DNA from: a virus
Reading direction: 5' to 3' (one strand)
IMG/VR virus record: IMGVR_UViG_3300030328_003689
Span: 1 to 20,871 of that record
DNA: 20,871 bases
Shown here in pieces: positions 1 to 4,073 of this stretch; within the stretch, counting starts at the first letter, position 1; each line of letters opens with the position of its first letter. Below the pieces are notes generated by a model. That model was not told the origin of the DNA. It did not search any database and saw only the letters and a list, made by a program, of their open reading frames with translations. Both the position numbers and the translations under genes were made by a program.

Positions 1-48
1 TCAAGAAAGATCCAATTGGTACACCCTTACGTAAACGAGACAGAATCG

Positions 49-204
49 ATGTTAACAAAATCACAGAAACTAGATCTAGTAGACATTCTTTGCCGAATGA
101 TAACAAAAGAAGTACCCGTAAGTCTAGAAGAAAGAATCTGGATGAACAAACTGGTACGAAATAATACAACAGCTAGACATCTTATGTGTAATATGTTACA
201 ATGA
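49..204 (+). CDS. Small conserved-type cyanophage protein, unknown function
   Basis: A 51-aa protein with no function I can name. It reads as a compact helical protein (KLDLVDILCRM near the N-terminus, then SLEERIWMNKLV), a pattern reminiscent of small uncharacterised cyanomyovirus proteins. I chose ATG 49 because it is the first ATG in the frame. The frame is also open back to position 1, so a longer protein entering from outside the window cannot be excluded. Its stop overlaps the next start as ATGA (201-204), the usual sign of translational coupling, which supports this frame. Another frame (3-164) is also open from the left edge and is very basic; it could be the tail of an upstream gene but looks like out-of-frame sequence after about 20 codons. 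Confidence 0.6.
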   Translation: MLTKSQKLDLVDILCRMITKEVPVSLEERIWMNKLVRNNTTARHLMCNMLQ

Positions 205-407
205 TATTAAATAAGAAAGCAAGACTGTTATTCATCACTGATCATCTATTACATGTAAGTGATCTAATTGAAGGAAATGAATACGAACATTTCTTAAGAG
301 ATAGTTTAACAACAATGCAATTTGAAGTCAAACGTCAACTACAATTAGAGGAGGATAAACATGAGAGAACAACTAATCAAGGCACTACTAGCACATGCAC
401 AGGGTGA
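201..407 (+). CDS. Small hypothetical phage protein
   Basis: A 68-aa protein of unknown function. It starts by ATGA overlap with the preceding gene and overlaps the next gene by 47 bp. The N-terminal 55 residues look like a genuine amphipathic helical protein (LLFITDHLLHVSDLIE, then acidic and amide-rich helices). The last 12 or so residues (rich in T, G and S) lie in the overlap and are constrained by the next gene's frame. The shine-dalgarno for the following gene (GAGGAGGA) lies inside this gene. It probably belongs to a three-gene operon with its neighbours; no domain is recognised. Confidence 0.55.
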   Translation: MILNKKARLLFITDHLLHVSDLIEGNEYEHFLRDSLTTMQFEVKRQLQLEEDKHERTTNQGTTSTCTG

Positions 408-576
408 TATTGCTAAACATGTTGCTAATGTAGAGGTATATCTAAGCAATCCAGTAGGTATTGGAGAACACTCAGATATTACTGAAGCAATAGAGACTGA
501 ATTGAATATCATTGCTAAGTACAAGGATCAAATCGATGTAATTAACAAGTACTTCAAGGTCAGAGAAAACCTTTAA
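361..576 (+). CDS. Conserved cyanomyovirus hypothetical protein
   Basis: A 71-aa, mostly alpha-helical protein beginning MREQLIKALLAHAQGDIAKH, with a central NPVGIGEHSDI segment and a charged C-terminal helix. I recognise this style of protein as one that recurs in many T4-like cyanophages, always without an assigned function; that is memory of the family, not a search. The start is well supported: ATG 361 follows a strong GAGGAGG ribosome-binding site at a suitable distance. The stop (574-576) is followed within 11 bases by a late-promoter-like box, so this gene ends the small operon. Confidence 0.8.
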   Translation: MREQLIKALLAHAQGDIAKHVANVEVYLSNPVGIGEHSDITEAIETELNIIAKYKDQIDVINKYFKVRENL

Positions 577-585
577 TTTATAGTA

Positions 586-593
586 CATAAATA
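586..593 (+). promoter_or_regulatory. T4-type late promoter candidate (CATAAATA)
   Basis: CATAAATA matches the T4 late -10 consensus TATAAATA at 7 of 8 positions. It is followed by CTAGGTTCCG, and nearly the same string follows the box at 1145-1152, so the two sites share an extended motif. No convincing open reading frame begins within 280 bp downstream. Confidence 0.55.
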
Positions 594-620
594 CTAGGTT
601 CCGCACATTGGTATGACTGA

Positions 621-654
621 GTTTTCCACAGATATTTGACTGCCTGTGGAAAAC
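621..654. repeat. Inverted repeat of two DnaA-box-like sequences
   Basis: GTTTTCCACAG at 621-631 is exactly reverse-complementary to CTGTGGAAAAC at 644-654, with a 12-nt spacer. The 9-bp core TTTTCCACA equals the cyanobacterial DnaA box as I know it. An AT-rich stretch (655-680) adjoins it directly. Whether DnaA binds here is inference. Confidence 0.75.
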
Positions 655-735
655 CTTTTAAATATATTAAAAAATATACTTAATGTGCTCTGTTGATACT
701 GTCTTAGGCCGCCATGCATCGAAAGTCAACCGAAC

Positions 736-761
736 GTGTGCCAGTAGTTTTTGTGGCACAC
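736..761. repeat. Hairpin in the intergenic region
   Basis: GTGTGCCA (736-743) pairs with TGGCACAC (754-761) around a 10-nt loop. No T-tract follows directly, so it is not a standard terminator; it may be an operator or an RNA structure. Confidence 0.45.
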
Positions 762-773
762 AGCAGCACATTT

Positions 774-801
774 TTGCACGTTTTTGAGTTATTATGATAA
801 T
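774..801 (+). promoter_or_regulatory. Possible sigma70 promoter for the KTSC-like gene
   Basis: TTGCAC (774-779) and GATAAT (796-801) are separated by 16 nt. The -10 matches at 5 of 6 positions and the -35 at 3 of 6. Transcription would start near 808 and give a leader of about 87 nt that includes the hairpin at 821-844. Confidence 0.4.
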
Positions 802-820
802 ATAGAAAGTCAGAAATCTC

Positions 821-844
821 AAAAAGTCAGAAAAATGACTTTTT
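821..844 (+). terminator. Leader hairpin, possible attenuator or bidirectional terminator
   Basis: AAAAAGTCA (821-829) pairs perfectly with TGACTTTTT (836-844) over a 6-nt loop. The A-run before and T-run after resemble a weak bidirectional terminator, but the T-run is inside the stem. It sits in the leader of the gene at 895, so an attenuation role is possible. Confidence 0.35.
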
Positions 845-894
845 CACTTTTCTTAAAAACTTTAAAAGCTCCTTTTTAACCTTTAACCCTTCTA

Positions 895-1149
895 ATGGCT
901 ACTAATGTCTTTGAAAACATCAACAGTTCGGCAATATTTCGGATAAAAGTCGAAGATTCAGCTGTATTTGTAACATTTCAAAGCAAAATCGACAAAGAAT
1001 ACGAGTATTCCACAGATAATGTGGAAAACTTCGTAAAATCTGTGGAAAACGTACTAAAAGACAATGAAAAAAGCATTGGCTCGTTTATTAACAAGCAAAT
1101 TAGGTCAAAGGTGCTTAAATTAGATGAAAAGCACCAAAAAGACCAATAA
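895..1149 (+). CDS. KTSC-like domain protein
   Basis: An 84-aa protein. A short N-terminal beta part (FRIKVEDSAVFVTF) with DKEYEY leads into a helical part that ends SIGSFINKQIRSKV. The Tyr-rich strand followed by a Lys/Ser-Gly-x-Phe-x-Asn-x-x-Ile motif is the layout of the KTSC domain, a small module of unknown function often found on nuclease or recombinase-like proteins and as free phage proteins. This is motif resemblance only. No good ribosome-binding site precedes ATG 895. Three TTTTCCACA-like boxes (1006-1014, 1020-1028, 1041-1049) fall inside the coding sequence and partly encode the repeated Val-Glu-Asn. The stop codon is embedded in a late promoter box. Confidence 0.65.
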   Translation: MATNVFENINSSAIFRIKVEDSAVFVTFQSKIDKEYEYSTDNVENFVKSVENVLKDNEKSIGSFINKQIRSKVLKLDEKHQKDQ

Positions 1150-1152
1150 ATA
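1145..1152 (+). promoter_or_regulatory. T4-type late promoter candidate (AATAAATA)
   Basis: AATAAATA matches TATAAATA at 7 of 8 positions and overlaps the stop codon of the preceding gene. It is followed by CTAGTGTTCCG, almost identical to the string after the box at 586-593. It lies 22 bp before the ATG of the next small gene, a suitable distance. Confidence 0.6.
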
Positions 1153-1174
1153 CTAGTGTTCCGATAAACCCATC

Positions 1175-1333
1175 ATGTCCAAATCATATGATATCCATGA
1201 TATCAAACGAGACTTAGACCAAGACGAGATAACTGCCCATTATGATATAAAGAACGTCAAGCGAAGCAAGAAGAAATCTGTTCGCAAGTTTAAGGATAGC
1301 AAATATACGTATGATGATGGGTATGGAGGGTGA
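1175..1333 (+). CDS. Small charged hypothetical protein (52 aa)
   Basis: A 52-aa protein beginning MSKSYDIHDIKRDL. It is rich in Lys, Asp and Tyr, with a basic core (KRSKKKSVRKFKDSK) and a Tyr/Gly-rich tail (YTYDDGYGG). It has no recognisable domain. Support comes from a late-promoter-like box ending 22 bp upstream and from its strongly biased hydrophilic composition. A nucleic-acid-binding or virion-associated role would fit the charge but is only a guess. Confidence 0.55.
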   Translation: MSKSYDIHDIKRDLDQDEITAHYDIKNVKRSKKKSVRKFKDSKYTYDDGYGG

Positions 1334-1414
1334 CAGTTCAATTAGTGTCCACTTTGTCACCCATTGTCGCCAGGATCGGTTATATTAAGAGAGTCAACAA
1401 AGCACGTTCATTCA

Positions 1415-1642
1415 ATGCAACTTCGCCAACTCGGTTCTAATCAGTCTAAACTATCATTTGCAGACGGTAAAGAGGTTTTCTTCTCATATGAAACCCCAGT
1501 CGCAGCATATGTCCCATCTCTAGGGTATGTTAAGACATCACAGAAGTGGAGCAGGACCACATCACGACACATCAGCAATTTCTCAAGTGCTTATGCTCAT
1601 GAGTACCCACAAGATTTCTTCAATTCTCTATTAGATGAGTAA
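1415..1642 (+). CDS. Conserved small phage protein, unknown function
   Basis: A 75-aa protein beginning MQLRQLGSNQSKLSFADGKE, then VFFSYETPVAAYVP and GYVKTSQKWSRTTSRHI. This fold-like pattern, a beta-rich body with FSYxTPVAA and a Thr/Ser-Lys-x-Ile tail, recurs in many cyanophage and other phage proteins of 70-80 aa, always without an assigned function. I take ATG 1415 as the start because the family begins with M-(Q/K)-L-x-x-L-G; the frame is open further upstream to a TTG at 1364. A strong terminator follows 15 bp after the stop. Confidence 0.75.
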   Translation: MQLRQLGSNQSKLSFADGKEVFFSYETPVAAYVPSLGYVKTSQKWSRTTSRHISNFSSAYAHEYPQDFFNSLLDE

Positions 1643-1656
1643 TTGAGAAAACCAAG

Positions 1657-1697
1657 AAAACCGAGATTTCTCAAAAAATGAGATTTCTCGGTTTTTT
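1657..1697 (+). terminator. Rho-independent terminator
   Basis: Two 17-nt arms (1657-1673 and 1679-1695) pair as AAAACCGAGA/TCTCGGTTTT plus TCTCA/TGAGA, interrupted only by two T-T mismatches, around a 5-nt A loop. A run of six T residues (1692-1697) follows. It ends the transcript of the 75-aa gene just upstream. Confidence 0.85.
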
Positions 1698-1702
1698 AAT
1701 AT

Positions 1703-1731
1703 TTGCAATTTTAACAGTTAAATGTTATAAT
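1703..1731 (+). promoter_or_regulatory. Sigma70-type promoter with extended -10
   Basis: TTGCAA (1703-1708), a 17-nt spacer, then TATAAT (1726-1731) preceded by TGT, an extended -10. This is the best host-type promoter in the window. The start site would be near 1738, giving a leader of about 19 nt with a GGAG ribosome-binding site (1748-1751). Confidence 0.75.
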
Positions 1732-1756
1732 TAGTATTACAACACCTGGAGCTTTA

Positions 1757-1885
1757 ATGATGGATTTTGATTTAGAGTTAGCAGAACAGACAGAAGAACT
1801 ACTGGCATACTATGGTACACGTGTACCAGTCACACTGGACTACGAACATGAAGAAACCCCACTTGAGGTGGGGTATCAGGACTAG
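1757..1885 (+). CDS. Small acidic hypothetical protein (42 aa)
   Basis: A 42-aa acidic protein, MMDFDLELAEQTEELLAYYG then a Val/Thr-rich part and EHEETPLEVGYQD. It has a near-ideal promoter and a GGAG ribosome-binding site 5 nt before ATG 1757, which makes this short frame credible. The second codon is also ATG. Its coding sequence contains a 16-bp perfect palindrome (1813-1828) and a hairpin (1856-1874) that may serve the converging minus-strand operon. Function unknown; such small acidic early proteins in phages often bind host proteins, but nothing here shows that. Confidence 0.6.
   Translation: MMDFDLELAEQTEELLAYYGTRVPVTLDYEHEETPLEVGYQD
1813..1828. repeat. 16-bp perfect palindrome
   Basis: TGGTACACGTGTACCA is fully self-complementary. 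It lies within the 42-aa gene, about 75 bp downstream of the predicted transcription start. It could be an operator for a dimeric regulator, or a coincidence of coding. Confidence 0.5.
1856..1874 (-). terminator. Possible terminator of the minus-strand operon
   Basis: ACCCCAC (1856-1862) pairs with GTGGGGT (1868-1874) over a 5-nt loop. Read on the minus strand the hairpin is followed by TTCTTC, a weak T-rich tail, about 50 bp past the last minus-strand stop codon. On the plus strand there is no T-tract. Confidence 0.45.
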
Positions 1886-1893
1886 TCAGCTGA

Positions 1894-1917
1894 CCTGTGG
1901 AAAAACCTGTGGAAAAA
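1894..1917. repeat. Tandem 12-bp repeat containing DnaA-box-like cores
   Basis: CCTGTGGAAAAA occurs twice back to back (1894-1905 and 1906-1917). Each copy carries TGTGGAAAA, the complement of TTTTCCACA. It lies between the convergent 42-aa gene and the minus-strand operon. Confidence 0.7.
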
Positions 1918-1920
1918 CCC

Positions 1921-2172
1921 TCAGTCTGCAATGAAGCAGTCTGGAGGGTTGATTCCATATAGTGTGCCGATTAGATCATCGGCAGTCTCTGGGTCTTCCA
2001 TCTCATTTACATGATCGATTAGTTCCCTTTCAGACATTCTCTCATATTGCATAATGAGAGTTTCATAAATGAATTGATATGCACTGGATGGATCTTCATG
2101 CAATCGATTCGCTTGTAACTCAGCATAATCTTCGATTAGTTGGTCGAAGGTGCAGTCGTTTAGTTCAGGCAT
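1921..2172 (-). CDS. Hypothetical helical acidic protein (83 aa)
   Basis: Fourth and last gene of the minus-strand operon. The 83-aa product begins MPELNDCTFDQLIEDYAELQ and is acidic and helical throughout (YQFIYETLIMQYERMSERELIDHV). No domain is recognised. A longer frame reaches ATG 2250, but I prefer ATG 2172: it overlaps the stop of the preceding small gene by 8 bp (ATGCCTGA), and the extra upstream residues are out-of-frame translation of that gene. The product looks like one of the many small acidic T4-like accessory proteins. Confidence 0.65.
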   Translation of the reverse strand: MPELNDCTFDQLIEDYAELQANRLHEDPSSAYQFIYETLIMQYERMSERELIDHVNEMEDPETADDLIGTLYGINPPDCFIAD

Positions 2173-2332
2173 GGAATGAATCCCAAATGGTAATGAATGA
2201 GTGCATCCAAGCACGTTGCTTTGGAGGCAGATGATAAATGTCTTGCTCATCGGCAGACACTAGGGGTAGACCGTGTGCAATGCAGTAATCTTCATACATT
2301 GCACATAAGCAGTCAGTCGGATCAAATTTCAT
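2165..2332 (-). CDS. Small hypothetical protein (55 aa)
   Basis: Third gene of the minus-strand operon. The 55-aa product begins MKFDPTDCLCAMYEDYCIAH and ends with a helical segment, LPPKQRAWMHSFITIWDSF. It starts by ATGA overlap (2329-2332) with the upstream gene's stop and ends overlapping the next start by 8 bp. This two-sided coupling is strong evidence that this short frame is real. It is relatively Cys-rich for its size (three Cys in the first 17 residues). Function unknown. Confidence 0.6.
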   Translation of the reverse strand: MKFDPTDCLCAMYEDYCIAHGLPLVSADEQDIYHLPPKQRAWMHSFITIWDSFHA

Positions 2333-2511
2333 AATCCGTTCATGTAGTCATGGACTAAATCATTGTACTCGACTTGAGCACGTTCACAAGCGATAGCATA
2401 GACCAGTTCCTCATCTGACCTATCAAGGTCTCTGAAATTAGCAGAGACGATTTCTTCATAGATGGACTCGGCAAGATTTTCGAGTCTGTGAGGATGTGAG
2501 AAATGAGACAT
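2329..2511 (-). CDS. Hypothetical acidic helical protein (60 aa)
   Basis: Second gene of the minus-strand operon. The 60-aa product begins MSHFSHPHRLENLAESIYEE and continues with acidic helices (DLDRSDEELVYAIACERAQV). I chose ATG 2511, 4 bp after the stop of the upstream gene; the frame is open further back, but that stretch is the shadow of the upstream gene. No strong ribosome-binding site is visible, so translation is probably coupled. Function unknown. Confidence 0.6.
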   Translation of the reverse strand: MSHFSHPHRLENLAESIYEEIVSANFRDLDRSDEELVYAIACERAQVEYNDLVHDYMNGL

Positions 2512-2515
2512 GGAT

Positions 2516-2695
2516 TTAAGAATCGGATGAAAGGATTTTGTGATCGGCATTTGAGATTTTATCCCAAACACGGTTGAAGGTTTCGAGGTCGTTGTGCTCT
2601 TCAAAATCCATTGAATAAGCGAATGAGAAGACCTCTTGAATCAAGTCATGCTCTTGCGAGGTGAGATTGATTGAAAACTGATCGGTGAATTTCAT
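2516..2695 (-). CDS. Hypothetical protein (59 aa), first gene of minus-strand operon
   Basis: A 59-aa product, MKFTDQFSINLTSQEHDLIQ then EVFSFAYSMDFEEHNDLETF, with Asn/Asp-Leu helices. The QEHDLIQEVFSFAYS stretch resembles small helical phage proteins but matches no family I can name. I prefer ATG 2695 over a GTG at 2710. A TATTAT sequence just upstream could be a -10, but it would leave almost no leader, so the operon promoter is unresolved; it must lie in the 182 bp between this gene and the divergent gene at 2878. Confidence 0.6.
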   Translation of the reverse strand: MKFTDQFSINLTSQEHDLIQEVFSFAYSMDFEEHNDLETFNRVWDKISNADHKILSSDS

Positions 2696-2877
2696 ACTCT
2701 TATAATACACGATTTTGACCCCAAATCATCCAATTGTAACGGATTACAACACACATTGGGACAGTCTCCCAACTGACCACGGGCGGCCTGAATTTTTTAT
2801 ATTGTTTCATAGTGTAACGATTCTCGTAACAATGACCATGACCGTGTAGAATGAATGAGTTCAAATGAATATCACGC

Positions 2878-3162
2878 ATGACCGTTGCAACACCTCGCAA
2901 GACTCGCACCCGTAAGGTTGCAGCACCGAAGGTAACACCAGTCAAGACCCCTAAGAAGGTCACTGCAACAGTGAGAAAAGTTAAGGCAGTCAAGGCAGTC
3001 AAGGTCTCAGCACCACGCCGCCCCTCATCTGCTAAACTCATCACCCCATCACGCTACATGCAAGACATTAAGGCAAGATGGGCAATTCACAACTATGAGA
3101 TTACAATGCTACTGCAAGATCTCACTAAACTCAACAACTATGTGAGACAGTTCGCAAAGTGA
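2878..3162 (+). CDS. Basic, histone-H1-like N-terminal tail protein
   Basis: A 94-aa protein in two parts. Residues 1-55 are a low-complexity basic tail of Lys, Arg, Val, Ala, Thr and Pro (TPRKTRTRKVAAPK, then KAVKAVKV), like histone H1 or AlgP-type C-terminal domains. Residues 56-94 are a helical module (SRYMQDIKARWAIHNYEITM). The basic tail implies nucleic-acid binding or compaction; that is inference from composition. Similar basic-tail-plus-helix small proteins occur in cyanomyoviruses. No clear ribosome-binding site precedes ATG 2878, but a strong terminator directly follows the gene. Confidence 0.7.
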   Translation: MTVATPRKTRTRKVAAPKVTPVKTPKKVTATVRKVKAVKAVKVSAPRRPSSAKLITPSRYMQDIKARWAIHNYEITMLLQDLTKLNNYVRQFAK

Positions 3163-3167
3163 CCACT

Positions 3168-3192
3168 AAGACCCCACACGGGGTCTTTTTTT
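3168..3192 (+). terminator. Rho-independent terminator
   Basis: AAGACCCC (3168-3175) pairs perfectly with GGGGTCTT (3180-3187) over an ACAC loop and is followed by T residues to 3192. It lies 6 bp after the stop of the basic protein gene. Confidence 0.9.
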
Positions 3193-3199
3193 GTTATTA

Positions 3200-3207
3200 T
3201 ATAAATG
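3200..3207 (+). promoter_or_regulatory. Late-promoter-like or -10-like box (TATAAATG)
   Basis: TATAAATG matches TATAAATA at 7 of 8 positions and lies in TTATTATATAAAT directly behind a terminator, so it probably starts the next transcript. A 36-codon frame from ATG 3205 (stop at 3315) is possible, but I cannot tell whether it is a gene. The gene it most plausibly serves starts at 3363. Confidence 0.35.
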
Positions 3208-3257
3208 TGGAGACGCAAGGCAGGGGTGAGCAACAATCAAATGATCTTTGATTCATT

Positions 3258-3266
3258 TGTGGAAAA
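3258..3266 (-). promoter_or_regulatory. DnaA-box-like sequence
   Basis: TGTGGAAAA, the complement of TTTTCCACA, next to a 7-bp hairpin (3235-3241 / 3247-3253). It is the last of the seven exact copies in the left part of the window. Confidence 0.4.
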
Positions 3267-3362
3267 CTGCTCTTTATGTTTGGAGACCTCTTGTACTGCT
3301 GATCTTAGGATCTGAAAAGACAGTTTTGAAGACTCCACACCACTATTCTTTCTCATCATTCC

Positions 3363-3668
3363 ATGATTAGACTCGAACTCACAATGGGCAGAGACATTCC
3401 TAACGAAGGCAGTGTTACTGACCATATGATGAACGATTTCATTAAGACTGAAATCATGCCACATTTTGAGTATGGCACATTCATTGACGGCGAGGGCATC
3501 TGGAAAGGTCAATTTGAAAAGACTAAAATCTTTTACATTGAGATCGCTGACAGTGAACTTGACGATCATATGCTATCTTTAAACTGCATCGCAGCAGCAT
3601 ACAAGAAGCAATTCAGACAAGACTCTGTTCTTATCTCACAAGTGCAAACCAACGCCATTTTTAACTGA
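3363..3668 (+). CDS. Conserved cyanophage hypothetical protein
   Basis: A 101-aa protein beginning MIRLELTMGRDIPNEGSVTD, followed by GTFIDGEGIWKGQFEKTKIFYIEIAD and an end helix (IAAAYKKQFRQDSVLIS). The alternation of beta strand, helix, beta hairpin (FxxxDGxGxWxG, E-x-x-K-x-x-x-I) and helix is that of a small ferredoxin-like alpha/beta domain, resembling DUF3574-type proteins; I hold this loosely. Cyanophage proteins with the same DIPNEGSVTD opening are known to me only as hypotheticals. The stop is coupled (TGATG) to the next small gene. Confidence 0.75.
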   Translation: MIRLELTMGRDIPNEGSVTDHMMNDFIKTEIMPHFEYGTFIDGEGIWKGQFEKTKIFYIEIADSELDDHMLSLNCIAAAYKKQFRQDSVLISQVQTNAIFN

Positions 3669-3814
3669 TGAGCACACCTTCAACTAAAGTCAGGTATTGG
3701 GTCGGCGATCAACGCCACCCTCGCCTAGTCTCTTTCAAATCGTATCAACATGCACTCGACTTTATTGAATCATCTTTATTGTTTGGAATGCGAGCAGAGG
3801 TGCAACCTTACTAA
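3668..3814 (+). CDS. Small hypothetical protein (48 aa)
   Basis: A 48-aa protein, MSTPSTKVRYWVGDQRHPRL then SFKSYQHALDFIESSLLFGMRAEVQPY. The WVGDQRHPRLVSFKSYQHALDF pattern (strand, turn, strand, helix) looks folded and natural. ATG 3668 shares its A with the TGA stop of the upstream gene (TGATG), which implies translational coupling. Function unknown. Confidence 0.6.
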   Translation: MSTPSTKVRYWVGDQRHPRLVSFKSYQHALDFIESSLLFGMRAEVQPY

Positions 3815-3826
3815 GTGTCACAAGCT

Positions 3827-3857
3827 TTGACCATTAGCACCCCTTGCCCATTATAAT
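3827..3857 (+). promoter_or_regulatory. Sigma70-type promoter
   Basis: TTGACC (3827-3832) and TATAAT (3852-3857) with a 19-nt spacer. The -10 is perfect, the -35 matches at 5 of 6 positions, and the spacer is about 2 nt long. The predicted start site coincides with or slightly follows ATG 3864. Confidence 0.6.
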
Positions 3858-3863
3858 AAGTAC

Positions 3864-4025
3864 ATGAACAACAAACTTATTAAAGCATTCGACAACTCAG
3901 TTCTTATGTCTGAGTCATGCCTAAAAGACAAAGCAGTCATGGCAGCATTAACATCTATGCACCGTGACGGTTTTCAGTTCAAATCCCATCCAACAGGCAG
4001 TTGGAATATTAGTGACCGCCACTAG
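3864..4025 (+). CDS. Small hypothetical protein (53 aa)
   Basis: A 53-aa protein beginning MNNKLIKAFDNSVLMSESCL, then a helical MAALTSMH and a C-terminal FKSHPTGSWNISDRH. No domain is recognised. The start is uncertain: ATG 3864 lies only 6 bp after the TATAAT box, so the message would be leaderless, whereas ATG 3906 would give a 39-aa product with a leader. The stop codon sits in the loop of a terminator hairpin, so the gene forms a compact promoter-gene-terminator unit. Confidence 0.55.
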   Translation: MNNKLIKAFDNSVLMSESCLKDKAVMAALTSMHRDGFQFKSHPTGSWNISDRH

Positions 4026-4036
4026 GTCACTTTTTT
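4011..4036 (+). terminator. Rho-independent terminator overlapping the stop codon
   Basis: AGTGACC (4011-4017) pairs with GGTCACT (4025-4031) over a 7-nt loop that contains the TAG stop, followed by T residues to 4036. Confidence 0.85.
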
Positions 4037-4073
4037 CTTGTCAACCCTATAGCGTGTCGATCACGCAAACACT

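Larger units (their letters stand above)
577..894. other. 318-bp non-coding region with inverted repeats and AT-rich core
   Basis: No gene-like ORF is present on either strand; the longest ATG-started plus-strand frame I see is 27 codons (713-796) and looks non-coding. In order it contains a late promoter box (586-593), an 11-bp perfect inverted repeat (621-631 / 644-654) built from two TTTTCCACA sequences, an almost pure A/T stretch (655-680), an 8-bp hairpin (736-743 / 754-761), a sigma70-like promoter (774-801) and a 9-bp A/T-flanked hairpin (821-844). It could be an untranslated leader, a small RNA gene or a replication-related site. Confidence 0.6.

Noticed and set aside
3-164. Open frame from the left edge, 53 codons, very basic
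   Set aside because: It overlaps the better-supported gene at 49-204, and its second half looks like out-of-frame translation; it might still be the tail of an upstream gene, but the window cannot show that.
713-796. 27-codon frame in the non-coding region
   Set aside because: No ribosome-binding site, poor composition and it runs through a hairpin.
2251-2604. Longer starts for the minus-strand genes (ATG 2250 and the start at 2604)
   Set aside because: The extra residues are shadow translation of the overlapping upstream genes, and the shorter starts fit the overlaps.
2700-3044. 114-aa minus-strand frame with a hydrophobic Thr/Leu/Val stretch resembling a membrane segment
   Set aside because: It is the antisense of the repetitive Lys-rich tail gene; the apparent membrane segment comes from complementing Lys/Val/Ala codons.
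3205-3315. 36-codon frame MWRRKAGVSNNQMIF... after the terminator
   Set aside because: Too short, with no well-placed ribosome-binding site for its ATG; it cannot be told from leader sequence.
3237-3569. 110-aa minus-strand frame
   Set aside because: It is antisense to the well-supported gene at 3363-3668 and its sequence does not look like a natural protein.
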